In this document: one piece after another, positions 46,120-57,465 of the stretch | How the letters are laid out: every line of letters starts with the position of its first letter | How positions within the stretch are numbered: position 1 is the first letter of the stretch | Assembly: GCA_014529385.2 (NCBI GenBank) | Contig: CM043948.1 | Coordinates: forward strand, 77,922,291-77,982,290 | Length of the DNA: 60,000 bases | Reading direction: 5' to 3' | DNA from: Adiantum capillus-veneris | Taxonomy: Eukaryota; Streptophyta; Polypodiopsida; Polypodiales; Pteridaceae | The notes under the pieces: model-generated | What the model saw: only the letters and a program-made list of their open reading frames with translations | The model's database searches: none | Told to the model about the DNA's origin: nothing | Program-made: the position numbers and the translations under genes

Positions 46120-47675
46120 TGGTGTTGACTTTGTGCAGTGGAAAAAACAGTCGGTATTGCTAAATTTTTAAAGATCACATGCTCCCCGAATTTGAAAAGG
46201 TCATACAAACAAAAGTTGTCGCTCGTGAGCTGAAATTTTACCTCAAATTTTTCATATTTTTTTGAGCTACGAGCTGTGAGCTATGATTTCATTTGTGGAC
46301 CCTAGTTTGCCCATGCTATGCAGCCACACTCCCTCTTCCACTTTGTCATTTTCCTCTTTCACACACACTTCTCCACTCATCATCCCCACCTCTCTCACCA
46401 CTCCTCTCTGCACCCTACTCACCTTATTCTCAACCTTTAAGAATAAGAGAAACCATGGTGAACTCATGTGTCCTACACACACTTCCATTCCAAAATTGAC
46501 CACCTAGTCTCATTTTTCCTCTTCCATATTACCCATATCTATCAAAAAGACCACAAAATTCAGCCTCTTCTCTTGAAAGACAGCATCATGGTGATTGATT
46601 ACTCATGTTTACTTACCTTGGCTCTCAAGGAAGGTCAAGAGTGGAAAAAAATGTACCGTCAAAGCTAGTGGATCGTCAATAAGCGTCAAAATTGACCCTA
46701 CTCAAGACACTTGGAGCATCAACATTGTAAGAAATCCATATTTTCTTACCTATTAAGAGTTTTTTCTTCCTGATTTGTATCCTATATGGATACTTCCATT
46801 GTAAATATCCAATTCCATTTGTAAATTGATAAAAATACTAACTCTACTAATTTACTAATACTAACCTACTACGAAAAGTCCTATCACCTCCACTTCTCTC
46901 CTGTTTCTCTTCTTCATCTATCCACACCAACTTCCAAGCAAAAGAAATTAGATAAGTGCTGAAAATCTAACCCAATCATGGTTAGAGGAGTAACCCAAGC
47001 CCTCAAAATTGCTATAAAAGGAGGGTGTAACTAGCACAAATGGGGAGATCCATAAGCAAGAGCACTATGCTATAGCTTGAGAAGCCAAGCTCAACCTCTA
47101 TAGACTCGAGATCTTCAGTGGAAGCTCATTGTCTTATGCTTATGCATGTGTTGTATTACGGGTGATTAGCAAGGGAACTCTATGCCATTTTAAGAGAGAG
47201 AGTGATTATTCAATTGAGAGTAGGAAATCTATCATTTCTCCTACTAGTGTAAGCCCAACATTTGCTGAATCAAGGAGGGTGGATTTGGACTAAGCTTGGA
47301 TACTTTGTCTCTCTTCCAAAGTGAAGTAATGGACAACAATGATGTGTAAGTGTCTTGGTGCTTTTTTAAAGTTCTTGATAGCTTGTCTTTGGGTGTTGTC
47401 ATCAATTTAGCCATAAATCCCACATACTGTAAGAGGGCGACAGGGTGGAGAGGACTCCCCTGGCCTTAAGACAGTGATTGGGGTGGCTTTTCTTGTGATG
47501 TGTGTGGTGTAATTTACTCAAGCTATGTTGAACAAATACTAATCTCACTTTGATTGGTCATGACAGATTTGTAAGAAGGTCTTAATGCAACAAACATCCC
47601 TTCCCTCTTCTCTCTCTTTCTTACATATATAATTGTGTTTGCTTGATCATTGCCGATACATTTCAAAGCAGCCTG

Positions 47676-47771
<96 letters not shown>

Positions 47772-47815
47772 GCGTCCTATTTCTCATCCAAAACTAGGTG
47801 GTGCCCCAAATTTGT
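46120..47815 (+). repeat. LTR-like block related to the 28,910 LTR family
   Basis: It shares with the 28,910 and 57,466 LTRs the order GCTCGTGAGCTGAAATTTTA, TTTTTTGAGCTACGAGC, TGATTTCATTTGTGGACCC, followed further on by TTGTAAATATCC and a GCTATAAAAGGAGG TATA region at about 47,010. After the CT microsatellite, GGTGGTGCCCCAAATTTG at about 47,800 resembles a primer site. No partner LTR or polyprotein follows in this orientation, so it may be a solo LTR. Ends are approximate. Confidence 0.4.
47678..47769. repeat. (CT)n microsatellite, about 92 bases
   Basis: Uninterrupted CT dinucleotide run. Length is likely polymorphic. Confidence 0.97.
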
Positions 47816-47994
47816 GTAGGGTTAGGTTACGGGTTTGTGTGTGTGTTGTTGTTTTTTTTCCAACCCCAACCCAATTGAGCAGCACAGGAGTCTAGAAGAG
47901 TGCTTAGAGGCCACTCTTCTTGTTGCCCGCCGCCCCGGACCGCCTCACTACATGTCTCACCTTTTTACCTTTCACACTCACAAACTTCATTAGC

Positions 47995-49332
47995 TTACTT
48001 CAGCACCTTTATTGTAAATAAGGGAGTTATATCGTAGCCATCTTTATCACAAAATTTGGTGTATGCCACCTCATTTACGCAAACATCAAGAGCGGCAAGT
48101 ATTTGATCCCATCCAAAGGATTCAAATAACTCCTCTGGAAATGGTTCTGGGATATAGTGTGTGTCCTCCACAGGTCGATCGAGAATACAATCCTCCTTCC
48201 TTAGACTTACACTCTTAGGAGCTCTGTACATCCAAATATGAGCTTTGATTTCCAAATCATTTGTGGAGTTTTAATATTCCCCCAGGGTTCATTCTACATC
48301 TCTATAACTATGATCTTTTACATTGATTTTCATAGTGATGTCTTTGTGTCTCAAGTAGATATAGTCATATCTCCAATCTTGTACCATTTTGAGTTGACGC
48401 ATGAATGGTCTGTCCAATATGATATCAAAGTTGTTGCTCTTGTAAAAATTCATTATGGCGAACGTATGCTCATACTCTATGCCACACGAGGATACAATGA
48501 TTTGTACTAATATTCCAATCGGTTTCTCCACGTATCCATCTGCTAATTGCAGTTTCATTCAAGTTTTTGTAATAGTTGGCTTTCCCCATTTTTTCCATAT
48601 CTCTTTGGTTGCAATGGCAATTCCTGTTTCACTATCTAATATAGCAATCGTCTTTACTCCTTTGTACTCAAGTGGTAAGGTGGTGTTTCCTTTTTCTCCT
48701 TCACAATAATCACCCACCTTATTTACTGGTAATGACTTTGTCTTTCGATTCTTAGGCAAGGTGTCATCCATGTTTTTGTATGCAAGTTGGTCATGTGAAG
48801 GGATTTTCAGCCCCATCTTTTCTAGGTTTTTGCCCAGTTGGCCCCATAGATGCGGTCTAATTTTTAGTAGCTGTGAGAGATAAAGTGTGTATTTTATAGG
48901 AGAAGACATCAATTCATGTAAGCTCTTGGTATCCATCATTTTTGGTGTAGCTTTCCACTGAGAAGGTACCATTTTAACCTCCGATTTTGTTTCTAGTTCT
49001 CCTATGAAAGATAGCAAAGTCTTTAGAGAGTGTGGTTTACTCTCTTCAGATGCGACAAACACGACATCCTCGCATAGAGATTGTATATCTCCTGGGAAAA
49101 ATCTGTAATCGATGTTTATCTCAGGGATAGGTGCTGACTGTAAAGTAGCACTACCGTCTTTTTGGTTTCTAATTGATTCCCATAAGGATTGTGGCCACGG
49201 TTCTTCTACCTCCGGAATAGACATCACTACTTGTGAGCCCACCCCATCTATGATATTGGCTACTTCCCTTGCATCTAAAGGTGCCTCAACTTCTGGCTCT
49301 TCCTCTTTCTTTACAATACCATGACTTTCCAA
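47995..49332 (-). pseudogene. Retroelement aspartic protease region, no RT after it
   Basis: A single minus-strand frame with three stops (TGA 48,559-48,561, TGA 48,289-48,291, TAA 48,271-48,273) and no frameshift. After an acidic N-terminal part comes VKTIAILDSETGIAIATKEI, matching a retropepsin flap-and-active-site context with DSETG in place of DSGA. Then IILDRPFMRQLKMVQDWRYD follows, as the GRP/LxRP segment of plant gypsy proteases does. The frame ends ITPLFTIKVLK at 47,995, and no reverse transcriptase is found downstream; an LTR-like block in the other orientation lies there instead. This suggests a non-autonomous gag-protease element or a truncated one. Confidence 0.6.
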
Positions 49333-49780
49333 TTCCTAGATTATTTCGCGGATTAGCACCTCCATTTTTGGAGCATCTGGAACTCCTTGCACATTTTCAA
49401 CCTCTCTTTTTCATACCCTAGATGACGATATGTTAGCTATCTATCCTCCTGGGTTTGGTTGGTCTTTAAACTTGTATTATAATCTTTCAAGATTGTATCC
49501 AACGGTTCAAAGACTTTTTCAACCAAGACTGAACCTCCCGAGTTAGTCTTTGACTCCTTAGGTCCCCTTGTGTTTTTCTTGATTTGTTGCTCTCGTCTAA
49601 GCTATTCTTTTGTTTGATTTAGTTTAGTTTTCAAAGAATCTTTCTGCTACAGCCTCTTTGCTTTCATTTTGTCTCGTTTGGCTTTCCATGATTTTCTTCC
49701 TGTTCTCACTGATATGTTTTCAATTCCTGTTTGAGGTGGCAATGTGGGTTCCTCTTCACGTTTGCATTTTTGGCAGCTTC
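49333..49780 (-). pseudogene. Basic linker of the same polyprotein
   Basis: The minus strand keeps a coding-like frame with several TAG stops: CQKCKREEEPTLPP, then GRKSWKAKRDKMKAKR, then KNTRGPKESKTNSGGSVLVE. It is Lys/Arg-rich and probably links nucleocapsid to protease. The frame differs from that of the zinc-knuckle segment at 49,781-50,113, so one shift is needed. Confidence 0.4.
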
Positions 49781-50478
49781 TTAAGCTTGAGCTCGAGTCA
49801 TCACGTTTAAAGGAATGACAAGTTCTACCTCGGATCCGCTTGAGGAAGCCATTATGCCTATAATGTTCATTGTTGCTTTCCCCTTGTAATTTGGATTTCT
49901 AGCAGAGTGTTGGCATAGATGGTCTATCCCACAACGTTCACAAAATACATATAATTCAATTTGTGGACCCGTGTCTGGACAACTTCGTGCCCAATGATCA
50001 CCTCCCCACTCATAGCATGTACCTTCTTGTTTCATAGTTGGTGATTGAGCCAATGGTTGTTCTTTCCTTGTGAGGATGTTCTTTGAACCATACTCCGGAT
50101 TGGCTATGAACATGAGCTTATTTGCATCCCCATGGAGTACTGGTTTCTCATGGGTTGTGGCACATATGTTCGCTGAGTGTAGTTGACTAGTACTCTACCA
50201 TCATTCAAAAGAGGTGGTTGTTGCCCTAGCACACATTATGGCTTTGGCTGACTACTACACCTTGGAGTGGGGTGATCCCCTCCATAAGTATTACACCTCC
50301 TCAATTGAGGCTTTTGTACATTCAAAATTTTTTTGTAGCCTTGGTTTATTCTTGTAATTACCCCCTTGACCACTTGATCAATGATTGGTTCCCAAGGAGT
50401 TTGAACATCCTTCTTTGTTGTTGATTCGCTCTTTGGAGATGAGGCACTACGATTCGTGTTGTTTGTATCTTCAGTCAC
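49781..50478 (-). pseudogene. Gag nucleocapsid with degenerate zinc knuckles
   Basis: Three knuckle-like motifs: CNTYGGDHPTPRC near 50,270, CYEWGGDHWARSC near 49,985 and CERCGIDHLCQHS near 49,930. Each has lost one cysteine of the Cx2Cx4Hx4C pattern (Tyr, Trp and Ser replacing Cys). The upstream part is Ser/Thr/Lys-rich with PWEPIIDQVVKGVITRINQG. The stretch is split over two ORFs. These are decayed nucleic-acid-binding motifs of a gag protein. Confidence 0.55.
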
Positions 50479-50787
50479 CTCTCCGTAGGCCTTACAATTG
50501 TCAAATAGGTATAGAGCTTCTCAAGTGACTGGATCGAACGTTGTGCATCCTTTTAGATGTAGATGCTTTTTGAGAGTTTCATTACTCAAGCCCTCTATGA
50601 AGAGAACTGATAATATTTCATCTTGTGGTAGCTCTCTCATAGGATATCTGTCTATGTTCTATTTGAAGCGAAGCAAAGCTTCCTTCACTCTTTCATTCTC
50701 TTTCTGTTTGAAAGTGTAGATTTGGGACACTGTGTTGTGTTTGATTCCCCTTTTTGAACTCCTCCGTGAATTCATGCAAGAGTTGTT

Positions 50788-50979
50788 CTATGTTGGGAAA
50801 TCATCCCTATTCAATGGTTGGAACCAAGTCAACGCTATTCCTTTCAATGTTAACCCAAATCCCTCGTATTGAGTATGAAAATTTGCAATTTGTTCAGTTG
50901 TCAACACATGTTTGAAGAGTGAGACATGAGCATATGGATCTTTCGACCCATCGTATTTTGTCTTGACACATTGGGCCAT
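50788..50979 (-). pseudogene. Gag capsid fragment
   Basis: The frame shows KYDGSKDPYAHVSLFKHVLT followed by GFGLTLKGIALTWFQPLNRD, the canonical start of plant retrotransposon gag (F.G..DP..H.......; G.A..W...L). It is short because of flanking lesions; the remaining capsid down to 50,480 is degraded. Confidence 0.7.
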
Positions 50980-51010
50980 TGATATGGTCTTAATTGTTGT
51001 TATTCAGCCA

Positions 51011-51532
51011 CTAATCTAACCAATTTATGGTCTCTTGGAAAGAAGTCTCTCGCTCTCTCCTCTCGTCTTGGAGAAAATCCCGGTGGAATCCTCTTTGATG
51101 TGTGTTTTCACATAATTTTTGACTGAAAGTAGTAGAGATCGGAGTACCTTTGTACGTATATTGTTCTAAGTCAATTGGATCGACAAGTTTGTACTCTCTT
51201 CCATACTTATCTACCACCAAAACTTGCACTCCCTGAGAATCCATATATGTGAATGCATAGAGATTCTTATGGAATGGCATCTCTCCAGCATAAGGTTCTA
51301 CACACTTGTAGAAGATATATGAATCTCCATTTGTGAACCTATACAAGCCCTCATGAGTGTAATCTATAAGCACTTTCATGGATTCATTGTCTTTGATGAA
51401 TCTCACATTTGGTTTGTTGATCAAAGGATGCCTATCCTCTAGGTATTCTCCCAATCCCCCTGTTGTCGGTATTGCAACATTTTTCATGTCTCTGAGTGGA
51501 GTAGAGAACCCTAGTGGTGGATGATTTATCAT
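51011..51532 (-). CDS. Unrecognised N-terminal ORF of the gag-protease element
   Basis: An intact ORF of 173 codons directly upstream of gag capsid in the same orientation. It includes TTGGLGEYLEDRHPLINKPN, VRFIKDNESMKVLIDYTHEG and QGVQVLVVDKYGREYKLVDP, and ends in a charged helix (HRDFLQDERRERETSFQE). It looks like a folded alpha/beta domain, not a standard gag segment, and I do not recognise the family. It could be an N-terminal extension fused to gag before decay or a separate accessory ORF. Confidence 0.5.
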   Translation of the reverse strand: MINHPPLGFSTPLRDMKNVAIPTTGGLGEYLEDRHPLINKPNVRFIKDNESMKVLIDYTHEGLYRFTNGDSYIFYKCVEPYAGEMPFHKNLYAFTYMDSQGVQVLVVDKYGREYKLVDPIDLEQYTYKGTPISTTFSQKLCENTHQRGFHRDFLQDERRERETSFQETINWLD

Positions 51533-51989
51533 GTTTAAAGCTCACTCAAAACTCTCAAGATAGTCTTTGACAAGCCCAACTTGGCTTAGTGAAACTTATC
51601 CCTTTTTGCCCCTGGTCAGGTCTCTCAAAAGTTAGAAACTTGTGACTCTTTTGGTCTCTGGGAACTAGTCTTGGATACCCTAAAAGTTTGGAATCAGGAA
51701 ACCTAGAAAAATTCAGCTCTAAAACCTAGACTAGCCTAGGTGTGTGCTATTTCCCGTAAGCTATCTTCCTTGCTATACCTGACTCAATTTGGAGTTGTCG
51801 ATCAAAAGTTAGAGAAATTTTAGTGAACTGCACTTGAAACAACACTCAAAATAGTCTTAGGACTAGAACACAACAACTTTGGCTTGTATCTTGGCCTCTC
51901 AAAGGTATTTTTAGCTCAAACTTGAGATTTGGGATGTACTCATATATGTCTACAATATCACAAACTCAGATACCCCACTGTGCTGAGAT
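51533..51989. other. Leader-like DNA without gene
   Basis: T-rich, Leu/Pro-poor sequence upstream of the 51,532 ORF. No motif recognised apart from AACCCTAG near 51,510. Confidence 0.35.
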
Positions 51990-53813
51990 ACATGGATTGC
52001 GATCCATGTTCGTCTGTCATTGGTTTTTTCAAATTTTCCCAAATTTTGACTATGTGTAGATAAGGTTATATGCATGCCATATACCAATTTTCATCAAATT
52101 TTGAGGCTGAGGTACATGGATCGCGATCCATGTTCAACCACATCTAGACTTGATCTCTTGGAAGCTTGTTACACTCCATGTCCCCCACCTAAATCTCAAA
52201 TCTTTTTGGATTTGGACTTGGTTTGATAGGTCAAATAGCCAACACTAGGTCTGCACAACGGTTTTTTGTTTGTCACCTGTTTTCTCCCTTTTGACCCAAA
52301 TTTGCTCAATTTTCCAAAACTGGACTTGGGAATATGTTTCCTTGTGCATGCACTACTAATCTAGAAAGTTTCAGGTCAAGTTGTCACTATGGGTACATGG
52401 ATCGCGATTCATGTTTGGAGCCCAAATTGACTTCTCTTGGTACCATCAAATTCAACATGATTAGGAGATCCTATGGTATCAATTTTTTTAAAAATTGACC
52501 TCTAGATCTAAATTTAGGTCAATTTTGACAGTTTTTCAGAGTACACGGTAGTTATGGACTTTTGGTTTGGTTTTTGATATCCAAATTCAGTTTGAAAAGA
52601 CCACTAGACTCCCTGTGATGTCCTCTAGCTATGATGCAAGTTTGGAATCAATCTGTGACAAAGGAACATGGATCGCAATCCATGTACCTCTGTGTCAGAT
52701 GGTAATGAAACTTGACTCACAACTTCCCCTTGGTCCACTGATCCCTGCTATATGGTTTTTGTGTGATTTGGATCACTTTAGGTCAACCAAAAGTCAATCC
52801 CTAGGTCTGTTTTAGGATTTCCTCTTTGTACTATTTTTGACTCTTTTCACCCACTTTTTGAACTTTTTTGACAAAATTTATGTGGGGACTTTTGTTCACA
52901 ATGGTATCTACTACAGGGTGACAAAATTTATGTCCAAAAATTCCTCAAGGGTACATGGATTGCGATCCATGTTCCACCGCTTTTGGATTTGAATCTTTGG
53001 TGTGTTGATAACTTATGATGTTTGTAGCTTGCTCCACACATCTTTTTGATTTTGGATCAGTTTTGGTCACTCAAAATTGACTTCTACAGTCTGCTGTGAC
53101 AGTTTTGACAATGTTCTGTTTTGGCTCTTTTGACCAATTTTCACAACTTTTTTGTATTTAGTTCTTTTGGGAAAAGTGTTTGTCTATGTCTTAGCTACCT
53201 ACTCCTCAAATCTCATGAAAAAATTTCAATTTTTTTTCATGAGGTACATGAATCGCAAATAAAGTTTTGTTGGTACCATTAGAATCAACATGTTTACTGG
53301 ATGCTATGGTATCAAAAGTTTTGGATTTGGACCAGTTTTTGTCATTCAAAAGCAAGTTTTTTTGTTTGTCCTGCTGTTTTTGGCTAGTTTCTCTATTTGG
53401 CTATTTTGACCAATTTTTTTCCATTATTTGACATGCTTTCTTTTGACAAAGTTCTTCCACTAGTTATCAGGAATGCACTTGTCAAATATTAGCCCCAAAT
53501 GTCAAAAATATACATGGATTGCGATCCATGTTTGGCAGCATTTTTTTATGAATTTTGTTTTGTTGGTTCTCTATTCACTATAGAAGCAAAATCTCACCCC
53601 TTTTTGAATTTGGATCCCAAAAACTTAAAAAAAACCCAACTTTTGTGTCTGCAATGCCTATTTTGCTATTTTTTCCCTACCAACCAATTTTAATGTGATT
53701 TTTGAGTTTTTCTTTCAAGAAAACTTGATCAGAGCAATATCCCACTGATGGACAATGTCACTGGTCACTTTTCACCAAAATGGTCTCTGAGGTACATGGA
53801 TCATGATCCATGT
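51990..53813. repeat. Array of about 280-base units each with a 20-base palindrome
   Basis: The palindrome ACATGGATCGCGATCCATGT or a close variant starts at 51,990, 52,114, 52,395, 52,666, 52,953, 53,246 (half destroyed), 53,512 and 53,794. Except for the first gap (124), spacings are 266-293 bases. Between palindromes the units are T-rich with recurring TTTTGACCAATTTT- and TTTGGATCAGTTTTGG-type words, but they have diverged far more than the palindrome. Most palindrome changes are C/T or G/A at its CpGs. The array lies upstream of the minus-strand gag ORFs, so it may be their leader. Confidence 0.8.
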
Positions 53814-55365
53814 TCCTCCACAGAATCTGGCCAAACTTCTCAGATTGCTTTTAGACAGTCTGCTAATTCCCTTGATCCACAATTTTTTTGAATTTGGATC
53901 ACTTTTGAGCTCTCTACCATCAATTTTTTAGAATTTTAGAGTTATGGTCATTTTTGCCAAAATATGGTTTTCACCCTTTTTTCCCTCAATCTTTAACCCA
54001 AATTTGATGGGGGTAGTTTCTAATTACCCTACTCCTAAGTACTGAAATGAAACATGGAATAAAATCAAACAAAACAATACAAAATAAAGTCAAAACAAAA
54101 AACGGAACAACATTCTAAGAGCATAGAGAAAATCGGAGAATGAAATGCTTTTGGCTATCTCACTCATAACTCTCTTTACTTCTCAGGAATAGATCCTCAA
54201 CTTCTAGTCTCTATCAAGCACTACACCCCGTGTCTAGCTGCTTCACTACTAAGGTGTAAATGGAATGGAGAGACAATCTTCAAAAAAGAATGCTCTAAAT
54301 ACGCACTAGGTCACTCACCATCTAAGGATCATATCTAGAGCAGCGACGACAATGTTAGCGGGTCGCCCTGATGGACATCTGCAGCATAGCTTTCTGGCAC
54401 TAACATAATGTCAATAATCAGGGAAAGTGACTCGGATGGGGCACAGAGAGTCTATGAGATTGTCAATCTTATGAAGTGAACCTTAAAAAGCGAACACACT
54501 ATCTCAACAAGCAATCCAACACTCAATGATCAGGGAAATCTGCCTATGTCCTTTGTCATAGCTCAAGGTCATCACGCCATTTCGGCACTCAAACGGATTT
54601 GAAATGCAACAAAACTTTAAGAGGAGGTATAGGACACCTAGGGGCACTATCCTACCAAGTTTGGTCGCAATCTGACAAGGTACTCAAATCACAATCCATC
54701 ATGAAAAAGGTCGTGAAAATTGCATCAGAACATGCCAGAAATGTTGTGCTATGGGCTATGCTATGGTCTAAGAACACTCTCCTATGGTCAAAACGTCTAA
54801 AAATAGTGATTTAAGCACTCAAAATTGTAATTAAGGCTCACTAACACGTAGTCGCGAACCACAACAAAATTGACAGTGCTTACACTAGAATGAAAGAGAA
54901 GAGAAAGAGGAACACAATGCAAGTTTTGGAATGGAAAACTGATTACCATTCATTAACTGCAATATTATAATTGGAGCAGCTCGTAGCTTGAGGATTACTA
55001 TGTTTTTAGAGCTGCTTTCTTCTCTCCATATAAGCCTCCTTTCACATTAAGGTTATTGACCTTTATACCTAGGGCATTCTAAATGGCCAGTGGCCGACTC
55101 ACATGTACCTTTACAATTTTCATGACAGAATTACAAATCAGGGAATTGGCTGCTACTCTGAATTAGGATTTACACTGAGTATTACTACACTAGCTCGGCA
55201 AAATAATAGACTACAAATGTGGTGTCCGGCTACGTGTCCGGCCAGGTGGACGTCTGTTTGATCTGTCCTCAAACACAGTTACAAGGAATAGAACATGTAC
55301 ATAGATGCTACTGTGAGTAGTGTTGTAGTATACCCCTTGTAAATAAGCTTGCTTTTGATAAGTCA
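53814..55365. other. No gene recognised
   Basis: T-rich DNA continuing from the array, then more balanced sequence. Around 55,020-55,040 the minus strand has a TATATGGAGAG box and around 55,220 the repeats GTGTCCGGCTA and CGTGTCCGGCC. These could belong to an LTR of one of the flanking elements, but no second copy is present to prove it. Confidence 0.35.
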
Positions 55366-56110
55366 ATGAAAAGTTTAGTTTCCACGTACGTAGTTTTTGT
55401 TAAAGAGTCCATAAATGATTCTAATGTTTTATCAAATCAAAGTGGTAGGAATCAAGAGGAGTTAGAGCTGTCTAATTTTCTAAGTAGATTCCAAAATGTT
55501 TTTATCGATGACATCCCCGAAGAGTTACCTCCAAAACGAGGGGATGATGACCATACAATAGAGCTTCTCCCCGGGATCTCACCACCCAATAAGCCTTTCT
55601 ATTGAGTTTCACAAGCTCAACAATAGGAGATCATGAGGCAAGTACATAATTTGGTTGAGAAAGGGATGGTGAGGCCTAGCTCCTCTCCTTTCTCTTCACC
55701 AATTCTTCTATGAAAAAGAAATATGGCACATACCATATGTGTGTTGATTACAAGGCACTAAAGAGGATCACTATCAAAAACATATTCCCCTATACCGAGG
55801 GTATAAGGTCTGTTTGATAAGTTACAAGGATCCACCTACTTTAGTAGGATTGATCTTAAAAGTGGCTATCATCAAATAAGGATAGTCCATGAAGATATTG
55901 CAAAGATCACTTTTTCCCACAACGTTTGTTCTTTATGAATAGCTTGCCATGCCTTTTGGATTGACGAATGCTTTAGCAACATTCAACTGTTTAATGGAGA
56001 AAATTTTTAGGCCCTACCGCTAGTTCACCAGAGTACTCTTTGATGATATCATCATCTACTCCAATTCTCTCAAGGAGCATAGGCAACACCTATAGGTAAT
56101 CTTTCAAGTT
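55366..56110 (+). pseudogene. Third Ty3/gypsy reverse transcriptase relic
   Basis: The frame shows FLSRFQNVFIDDIPEELPPK, HTIELLPGISPPNKPFY and EIMRQVHNLVEKGMVRPSSS, the region just before RT in chromovirus-like gypsy elements. Across shifted frames follow LAMPFGLTNALATFN, MEKIFRPYR and the catalytic LFDDIIIYSNSLKEHRQHL. There are stops at 55,603-55,605 (TGA, where relatives have Arg) and 55,624-55,626 (TAG), plus several frameshifts. Protease, RNase H and integrase are absent. It belongs to a different lineage from the Tat-like pair, since its sequence around the DD motif and the pre-RT region are of the chromovirus type. Confidence 0.8.
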
Positions 56111-57330
56111 TGGAGAGAGAATAACACTATAAGAGGAAAATTCCAAAACCACTGGCATTGCCGCAGAAAAACAAAGAAAATAGAAAGAGAAAATATTATG
56201 TGTGCGGCCATATCAACGACAAAATAGGCAATAGTGGATAAACAAAAATATAGGTCGTAATAGTCGTGGGAATATACCCGTGACTATTACCGCGTGCATT
56301 GCCGACTTGATATTACCACATATCTTACCGCTAAAAGCGTAATAAAAAATAAAGAATTGGGTGGCTCAAATGGGCACCTTTACTTTTGACTTGCATAAAA
56401 CATATGAAACATCAATTGTTTTTTGAAAGAGCATACAAAAAAAACAAAAATTAAATTTGGATATACTTTACCTTGGCAATTAATGAGCAAAAAATCAACT
56501 ATTTAAAAAGTTACAAATAAAATCAAAATAGTTGTATATACATTGTGCCACATTGTGACTTTATGAGAGTTTAGACAAATAATTTTCTATCTAATCCTCC
56601 TCCCTCATCGTCATCCATAGAACGTATGTTTGATCGCCTTGATTCTACATAAACCCAACCAGATTAAACAAATATCAACAACTCAAAACAACTAATACAG
56701 TATCATTTATTTAAACTTACCGTTTGTAGTAATCCAATCGCTGCATTGAAATGTTTGCAAGAGACGTGGTTGTTGTCCAACAACCATCGCCAAGTTTTAA
56801 ATTTTGTATGCCGCTCTCAAAACTTGACCATCTATCTAGTTGGTCGACTAAGAGTGATATTCTCCTAAGTTAGCAATATTAGCAAAAAATCATCAACTAA
56901 AATCTTTATAATCACCAATTTAGGTTGTAATTTAACCAATCTTATATATTTGTCCTTCCATATGCTGCTTTGGCTCTCAAGCCATAGTGCGTGGGAGTTT
57001 TTTTGGCCCGAGCTTCGTGTTGTTGTCTGTAGGATGAGCCTGTTCTAGCTTGATCACTCTTTTCTTGCATTGCCCACTCTTACTCCGCATTTGCCATGTT
57101 ACCACTGTGATAGCTCTTGTCTGGATCTCTAACTTGGTTGACCGCTCCGCACCGTACATTGCACTGCTTGTTTTTCAAACAAAAATATTATATAACCCCC
57201 CAACCACTGTTATGAAAAACGTTGATCAGGAGCATTTGAAAATCTACCATGCAATACATCCTCAATGTAGCATGTATGATCGAGAAACTATATCCCTCTC
57301 TTTCTATATCTCTATCTCTCTCCCTCACTT

Positions 57331-57334
<4 letters not shown>
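56111..57334. other. No gene recognised
   Basis: AT-rich DNA with a 13-base imperfect inverted repeat at 56,258-56,270 and 56,277-56,289 (TAATAGTCGTGGG against CCCGTGACTATTA, 11 of 13 pairing). Short ORFs near 57,000 are not convincing. Confidence 0.35.

Positions 57335-57379
<45 letters not shown>
57335..57379. repeat. (CT)n microsatellite, about 45 bases
   Basis: Pure TC run followed by impure CT-rich sequence to about 57,410. It explains the Ser-Leu repeat ORFs in this place. Confidence 0.95.
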
Positions 57380-57382
<3 letters not shown>

Positions 57383-57465
57383 TCTCCATCTCTCTCCCTC
57401 TCTCGCTCTTTATCCCGCTATAGCCTATCTCTATTTATGAGCAATGGAAGGCTTTGCTATAACAG

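Noticed and set aside
46283-46507. Overlapping Ser/Thr/Pro-rich ORFs on both strands
   Set aside because: Low-complexity CT-rich LTR-like DNA gives open frames on both strands; nothing protein-specific is seen.
51990-53813. Regularly spaced palindromes as a CRISPR array
   Set aside because: Spacing is near 280 bases, spacers are related to each other, and no cas genes exist; this is a plant-type tandem repeat.
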